This document shows positions 52,859-56,917 of a DNA stretch of 56,917 nucleotides, one piece after another. Numbering within the stretch: position 1 is the first letter of the stretch; the number at the start of each line of letters is the position of its first letter. A program made the position numbers and the translations under genes. The notes beneath the pieces are model-generated. The model worked only from the letters and a program-made list of their open reading frames with translations. It was not told where the DNA came from and made no database searches. The stretch is from CAZCFB01 sp964511535 (GTDB taxonomy: Bacteria > Myxococcota_A > Polyangia > GCA-2747355 > CAZCFB01). The stretch covers positions 1-56,917 of the forward strand of contig CAZEFW010000041.1 in NCBI GenBank assembly GCA_964511535.1. Direction: 5' to 3'.

Positions 52859-53665
52859 TTGTTGCTTTCATTGACAATCCTTGGTTCAGGTACCTCGGTT
52901 CCAGCCCCTGGAAGGCGTTCGTCGGCCTACCTGGTGGAGGCGGGCGATACCCGGATCCTGATGGATTGCGGCAGCGGCGCCGTGGGATCCATGTGCGACG
53001 CGGGGGTGACGGTGGCGGAGGTGGACGGCGTGCTGCTGAGTCACCTGCACCCGGATCACACCGCGGATCTGGTGCCGCTGCTGTTCGCGCTGAAGAACCC
53101 GGTGTGCCCGCGGCGGTCGGCGCCATTGAAGATATGGGGGCCCGAGGGCACGGCGGCCCTGCTGGATGCGCTGCGCGGGGTGTACGGCAGCTGGATCGAG
53201 CCGCCCGACTGCGAGGTGCAGGTGGTGGAGCTGACAGCGGAGGAGCCCTTCCAGCTAGGGGAACTGGAAATAACGTCATTTAGTGTGGTGCATTCCGGGG
53301 CGAGCTTCGCCTTCCGGCTGCAGCGGGAGGACGTGGCCGTGACCTACAGCGGCGACACCGGGCCGTGCCCGGGGCTGGAGGCCGCGGCGAAGGGGGCCGA
53401 CATCCTGGTGGCCGAGTGCTCCCTGCGGGCCCAGGACAGCGTGGAGGGCCACATGAACGCCGCGCAGGTGGGGCAGGTGGCCGCGGCGGCGGAGGTGGGG
53501 CAGGTGATCCTGACGCACCTGTACCCGTCGGTGATCGAGGGTGAGCCGGCGAAGCTGTGCCGGGAGGAGTTCAAGGGGCTGGTGTGGCTGGCGGAGGATG
53601 GGATGGTGGTAAGGTTGGATGAGGAGGGAGGGATCGGGTTTCGGGTGCCGGAAAGCAAAAAGTAA
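52859..53665 (+). CDS. Metallo-beta-lactamase-fold hydrolase (RNase Z-like)
   Basis: 268 residues from TTG at 52859 (GGAGG 8 bases upstream). The fold starts MLLSLTILGSGTSVPAPGRRSSAYLVE. The dinuclear metal motif is His62-Leu-His64-Pro-Asp66-His67 (LLSHLHPDHTADL). A later His is in SFSVVHSGASFAFRL, Asp in YSGDTGPC, and another His in ILTHLYP. The length and the GSGTSVP start resemble RNase Z and related phosphodiesterases rather than true beta-lactamases, but the RNase Z substrate-arm is not evident. It is divergent from the ECF sigma gene. The substrate is unknown. Its last codons lie inside heptamer array F. Confidence 0.88.
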   Translation: MLLSLTILGSGTSVPAPGRRSSAYLVEAGDTRILMDCGSGAVGSMCDAGVTVAEVDGVLLSHLHPDHTADLVPLLFALKNPVCPRRSAPLKIWGPEGTAALLDALRGVYGSWIEPPDCEVQVVELTAEEPFQLGELEITSFSVVHSGASFAFRLQREDVAVTYSGDTGPCPGLEAAAKGADILVAECSLRAQDSVEGHMNAAQVGQVAAAAEVGQVILTHLYPSVIEGEPAKLCREEFKGLVWLAEDGMVVRLDEEGGIGFRVPESKK

Positions 53666-53705
53666 GAAGCGAAAAGCGAAAAGCAAAAAGCAAAAAGCAA
53701 AAAGC
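53657..53705 (+). repeat. Heptamer array between the MBL gene and a Cys-rich lipoprotein (locus F)
   Basis: Seven consecutive units: AAAAAGT, AAGAAGC, GAAAAGC, GAAAAGC, AAAAAGC, AAAAAGC, AAAAAGC. The first units encode the last Ser-Lys-Lys codons of the MBL-fold protein, and the array ends 15 bp before the next ATG. It is the longest regular array in the window. Confidence 0.92.
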
Positions 53706-53720
53706 GGGAGGGAGGCGGTC

Positions 53721-55391
53721 ATGAGGATTGGGTTGGTGGTGTTGGTGGGGGCTTTGGCGGCGGGGGTGGGGTGTGAGGAGGGGGATGAGAGTGCGGTTGC
53801 TCCTTTGAGCCCGGATATCTTATCTGGCGATGATGGTGGACCGGGTGACATTCGGATTTCTGACTTGCATCGAGACACACGACCTGTCGTCTGTGGAGAC
53901 GATCTCATTGAGGGCGACGAAGAGTGTGAGCCACAAATCTACGTCGTCGAGAAGTGCACCTGGTATGGCTACAAGCAGGGCAAGATCACCTGCGGCAAGA
54001 ACTGCAAGCTCGACAAGACTAATTGCCATACATGTGGAGATGGGATCATCGAGGGGCCTGAGTTGTGCGATGGAAAGGTTCCGAAGAACCGTTCATGTAC
54101 TGATGCCGGGTATCTGCAAGGTGTGGTGGCCTGTACCAAAAAGTGCACTCTGGATCCTTCAGGGTGCTGGCAACCCAAGTGCAATGCCAGGACGGCAGCG
54201 AATCAGGGGCAATCCCGGTCGAGGAAGGTAGACAAAAACTCCATCAATTGCTGGAACCCAGAGCACGGTCGATTCATGCCCGACTGCTACAACGGTGATC
54301 CATCCATGGCCCTGGATGCCAAGGGTGGAGTTCACCTGTTTTTTGGCCTGACCATGGAGTACATAACCAATTCCTCGGGTTCTTGGATGTCGACCAAGAT
54401 CCCTTCGGTACCGACGAGCCGTTGCCACGACATCGCTATTGACACCAAGGGAGGGGTTCATGTCGCCATCAGCAAGCAGAAGAAAGGGATCGTCCACTTC
54501 CAACGCAGTGGGGGAATGTGGACAAAAAGCCAGGTCCATACTGGCGGGGTAATGTGTAACCTATCCTTGGCATCTCTCGGCGGAGGCAGTGTTGGCATAG
54601 CTTTCACCACCAACCACCTGGCCATCCCAAAGCTGAAGTTCTCAGTCAGGCAAGCCGGAAAGTGGACAACGGAAGAGGTCGCCAAGTACCTCAATGGCCC
54701 GACACTCGTCGCGGGGAAGGCCGGCGCTCCTCATATCGCCGCCTTCGACAAGGGCATGGCATGGGTTGCAACCAAGGTGGGCAACAAGTGGAAACAGTCA
54801 AAGATCGGCGCCACCAGTACCGAGCCGATAGCGGCAACGGACAAGGCTGGAAACCTGCACGTCATATTGAACGGTACTAGCGGTGCGACCCACGTTGTCC
54901 CGGCTGCCGGAGGCTGGCAGTCGGTATTAGTGGCCAAAGCCAGGGCGACCGCCATGGCACTAGATGAGAAAGGCAAGGTCCACCTTGCGCTCGATCCTGG
55001 CCCGGGAAGCGTTGTGTACCCAGCAAGCTCATGTGGAGTCTGCCGGGCGAACGCAAACTGCACCGGAAAGAACTATTGGCCAACATGCGAGAGGTGGCCA
55101 CTGAGGATTTACAGCAATGCCGCCGGAGCCTGGATATCCGGCATGTTGCTGAACGACCAATGCTGGTATCAATGCAGGGAGTATTCCAAGATTGCCGGGT
55201 ATTCCAACATTAAGACGAAAAGCAACAGCATGACACTTGATATTCGCCGCTTGGCCTTCCATGGCAAGCTGCTCCATGTGGCTTTCAGTCGGCTTGCACA
55301 AGAACGTCTTGGCACTGCAGGCAAGTACAGCAACCACATCTTCAGTGTAACCGGCACCATAACCCATCAGTACGAGGCGTACTGCAGGTAG
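53721..55391 (+). CDS. Myxococcal Cys-rich-repeat lipoprotein with beta-propeller-like body
   Basis: 556 residues from the ATG at 53721 (GGGAGGGAGG ahead). The signal ends AGVGC (lipidated Cys18). Two myxococcal Cys-rich repeats (TIGR02232 type) span about 55-150: VCGDDLIEGDEECEP to KTNC and HTCGDGIIEGPELCDG to DPSGC. The remaining 400 residues contain repeated AxDxKGGVHLFFG-like strands (SMALDAKGGVHLFFG, DIAIDTKGGVHVAIS, IAATDKAGNLHVILN, AMALDEKGKVHLALD) that suit a beta-propeller. A Cys-rich stretch (SCGVCRANANC) lies near the end. The gene has visibly fewer GC-ending codons than its neighbours. It lies 55 bp after the MBL-fold gene, next to heptamer array F. Confidence 0.85.
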   Translation: MRIGLVVLVGALAAGVGCEEGDESAVAPLSPDILSGDDGGPGDIRISDLHRDTRPVVCGDDLIEGDEECEPQIYVVEKCTWYGYKQGKITCGKNCKLDKTNCHTCGDGIIEGPELCDGKVPKNRSCTDAGYLQGVVACTKKCTLDPSGCWQPKCNARTAANQGQSRSRKVDKNSINCWNPEHGRFMPDCYNGDPSMALDAKGGVHLFFGLTMEYITNSSGSWMSTKIPSVPTSRCHDIAIDTKGGVHVAISKQKKGIVHFQRSGGMWTKSQVHTGGVMCNLSLASLGGGSVGIAFTTNHLAIPKLKFSVRQAGKWTTEEVAKYLNGPTLVAGKAGAPHIAAFDKGMAWVATKVGNKWKQSKIGATSTEPIAATDKAGNLHVILNGTSGATHVVPAAGGWQSVLVAKARATAMALDEKGKVHLALDPGPGSVVYPASSCGVCRANANCTGKNYWPTCERWPLRIYSNAAGAWISGMLLNDQCWYQCREYSKIAGYSNIKTKSNSMTLDIRRLAFHGKLLHVAFSRLAQERLGTAGKYSNHIFSVTGTITHQYEAYCR

Positions 55392-55403
55392 CCGCACGGC
55401 CCG

Positions 55404-55446
55404 TTGATCATCGAACCGTCTCTCGCTACACTGAACAAAGGTTCAG
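55404..55446 (+). promoter_or_regulatory. Promoter with a LexA-like palindrome before dinB
   Basis: TTGATC at 55404-55409, a 17-bp spacer, and TACACT at 55427-55432. Overlapping the -10 box is CTGAACAAAGGTTCAG (55431-55446), a perfect 6+4+6 palindrome. Its CT-N8-GTTCAG layout agrees with the SOS-box pattern reported for Myxococcus LexA, although several inner positions differ. The ATG is 10 bp downstream. Damage-inducible control is the natural reading. Confidence 0.72.
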
Positions 55447-55456
55447 AGCCTCTGCC

Positions 55457-56716
55457 ATGACCCCGGTTCCTCCACGCATCTGCTGCCTCGACCTGGACAC
55501 GTTCTTCGTGTCGGTGGAGCGGCTCCTGGATCCTGATCTGGAGGGCAAGCCGGTCATCGTGGGGGGCAGGCCGGGGACGCGGGGGGTGGTTACGGCCTGC
55601 TCTTACGAGGTGCGGGAGTTCGGGGTGAAGTCGGGCATGTCGTTGCGGGATGCGTCGCGGCTGGCGCCTCATGCGATCTTTCTGGGCGGGCGGGTGCGGG
55701 ACTACTCGGCGTATTCGAAGCGGGTGCGGGAGATCATCGACCGGTACTCGCCCGAGGTGCAGGCGGCCAGTATCGACGAGTTCTTCATCGACTTTACTGG
55801 TTGCGAGCGTTTGTACGAGCAGCCGGAGGACGCGGACGGCGACGCCACCATCCTGCGCACGGTGTGGCACATGTGCGACGCCATCAAGGAGGAGATCGGG
55901 CTGCCCGCCAGCTGCGGCGTGGCCGCGTCGCGGCCGGTGTCCAAGATCGCCAGCGGGCTGGCCAAGCCGCGGGGAGTGATCATGGTGCCCGGCGGTGCCG
56001 AGCGGGAGTTTCTGGCGCCGTTGCCGTGCAAGAAGTTCCCGGGCATCGGCCCGGTGGCAGCGCAGAAGCTGCTGGACCATGGCATCCGCACCCTGGGCGA
56101 GCTGGCCGATACCTCGGACGAGGGGATCAAGCACCTGTTCGGCGCCTGGGCCGACTATGTGCGCGAGGGGGTGCGGGGCGAGGGCATCGTCAAGCTGGGG
56201 GACGATCGGCCCGCGTTTCGCGAGCATGATCCGGAGGGGGGCACGGTGGGCTCCATCTCCAACGAGCGCACCTTCCGCGAGGACGTGGGCGACCCACACC
56301 ACATCGAGCGCATGCTCTGCTCGTTGGCCGAGCGGGTGTGCTGGCGGGCGCGCAAGCGGGGGGTGGTGGCGCGCACGGTGACGCTGAAGCTGCGCTACGC
56401 CGACTTCGAGACCATCACCCGGGCCCGCTCGGTACGGTCGCCAACCAGCGAGGACGGCGAGGTGCTCAAGGTGGTGATGGCGCTGTATCGCAAGAACCGC
56501 ACCCGGGACCTCTCCATCCGGCTGCTCGGCATCGCCCTGTCCAACCTGAGCGAGCCCGCGGCGCAGCTGGATCTGTTCGCGGACCACTCGCGGGAGAAGG
56601 TGCATCGCCAGATCGACCGCGTGCGCGAGAAGTACGGCTACAAGTCCGTGGGCCTGGCCGGCGGCCGCAGCCTGCACCAGGGCGTGGTGCGGACCGAAGA
56701 AGATCCGCGCTCGTGA
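55457..56716 (+). CDS. dinB: DNA polymerase IV (Y-family)
   Basis: 419 residues, longer than the usual 350-ish. Y-family residues are present: Asp12 in LDLDTFF with the Phe17 steric gate, YSAYSKR, and the catalytic pair Asp107-Glu108 in SIDEFF. The helix-hairpin-helix FPGIGPVAAQKLLDHGIRTLGEL follows, then a little-finger domain (ERTFREDV, WRARKRGVVARTVTLKLRY). QLDLF at 370-374 fits the beta-clamp-binding motif, with about 45 extra residues beyond it. It performs error-prone translesion synthesis. A promoter with a LexA-type palindrome precedes the ATG, so SOS induction is likely. No other SOS gene is in the window. Confidence 0.95.
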   Translation: MTPVPPRICCLDLDTFFVSVERLLDPDLEGKPVIVGGRPGTRGVVTACSYEVREFGVKSGMSLRDASRLAPHAIFLGGRVRDYSAYSKRVREIIDRYSPEVQAASIDEFFIDFTGCERLYEQPEDADGDATILRTVWHMCDAIKEEIGLPASCGVAASRPVSKIASGLAKPRGVIMVPGGAEREFLAPLPCKKFPGIGPVAAQKLLDHGIRTLGELADTSDEGIKHLFGAWADYVREGVRGEGIVKLGDDRPAFREHDPEGGTVGSISNERTFREDVGDPHHIERMLCSLAERVCWRARKRGVVARTVTLKLRYADFETITRARSVRSPTSEDGEVLKVVMALYRKNRTRDLSIRLLGIALSNLSEPAAQLDLFADHSREKVHRQIDRVREKYGYKSVGLAGGRSLHQGVVRTEEDPRS

Positions 56717-56800
56717 TCCGACCCACCTGACAATGAGCTGACAGGCTCCTGCAACGCAGTGAATCAGCGGGATTTTCTTGCATTTTTCGGCCCCCGAGGC

Positions 56801-56828
56801 TTGACTTCTTCTGTCCTAGAACTACACT
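56801..56828 (+). promoter_or_regulatory. Sigma-70-type promoter for the last gene
   Basis: TTGACT at 56801-56806 and TACACT at 56823-56828 with a 16-bp spacer, 35 bp upstream of the ATG at 56864. The stretch is AT-rich compared with its surroundings. Confidence 0.55.
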
Positions 56829-56863
56829 TAACACTCCGAAATAAATCACAAAAAGGCCCATTC

Positions 56864-56917
56864 ATGACCCTCGAAAAACCCATCGAGAGCGCGCCCGATC
56901 TGTCCCCTGAATCAACC
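56864..56917 (+). CDS. Start of a gene cut by the window end
   Basis: An ATG at 56864 with AAAAAGG upstream opens a frame of 18 codons (MTLEKPIESAPDLSPEST) to the edge. No function can be inferred from this. The promoter-like boxes upstream and the lack of any competing frame support a real start. Confidence 0.6.
   Translation, partial: MTLEKPIESAPDLSPEST

Noticed and set aside
53276..53908. Minus-strand frame over heptamer array F
   Set aside because: The Phe/Leu/Ala-rich stretch is just the translated array, and the flanking part is antisense to the MBL-fold gene.

Overview
This is a high-GC window whose genes point to a delta-type proteobacterium close to the Myxococcota. The markers are kinases with the HRDVSPQN catalytic loop, PEGA domains, AgmX/PglI-type C-terminal domains, a MYXO-CTERM-like tail, myxococcal Cys-rich repeats, and lipoproteins whose lipobox runs into Asp/Ala/Pro-rich linkers. 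A run of exactly 100 N at 47579-47678 shows that the sequence is a draft assembly.

Layout. 1-4.5 kb (minus strand): the queuosine genes queA and tgt with a small membrane protein between them, a FadL-like porin and a fibronectin-III-like lipoprotein. 4.7-8.5 kb (plus): an ALDH7/antiquitin-type aldehyde dehydrogenase, a C39-type peptidase-like lipoprotein and a small acidic protein. 8.5-14.5 kb (minus): a run of six genes: a type IV pilus/secretion ATPase N-domain (MshEN) protein without its ATPase, sthA, a VTT-domain membrane protein, a 58-residue glycine-zipper peptide, a DUF99 protein and a WD40 protein. 14.7-16.0 kb (plus): a small Cys-rich protein and a dihydroorotate-dehydrogenase-like enzyme. 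16.0-16.45 kb is non-coding and holds a tandem 160-bp repeat. 16.45-26.2 kb (plus): a signalling and envelope block with an FHA protein, a soluble TPR kinase, two overlapping lipoproteins, a TPR-like membrane protein and a large transmembrane kinase with three PEGA domains.

26.3-37.4 kb: a lipase-like lipoprotein, a seven-repeat PPC-like lipoprotein, an arylsulfotransferase-like lipoprotein, then a polyamine/envelope cluster (membrane aminopropyltransferase, DUF350, a small secreted peptide, a double-DUF4178 zinc-ribbon protein). 37.5-50.3 kb is the most unusual part. Four Cys-repeat lipoproteins with C2, fibrinogen-like or VWA end domains or three-block repeat arrays, one smaller Cys-rich lipoprotein and an OmpA/thrombospondin-3 outer-membrane protein lie together. 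50.5-52.7 kb is a translationally coupled ECF sigma/anti-sigma pair; the anti-sigma is a ZAS-TM-FecR-PEGA-AgmX chimera. 52.9-56.9 kb: a metallo-beta-lactamase-fold protein, another Cys-rich lipoprotein, DNA polymerase IV under a probable LexA box, and the first codons of a further gene.

Thirteen proteins carry recognisable lipoprotein signals, so the window is dominated by cell-surface functions. The ECF pair and the two kinases are possible regulators of that surface programme, but this is inference. The most striking non-coding signal is a family of 7-bp-period tandem arrays (core NNNAAGC or a relative) in six separate spacers, one of them arranged as inverted arrays between convergent genes.
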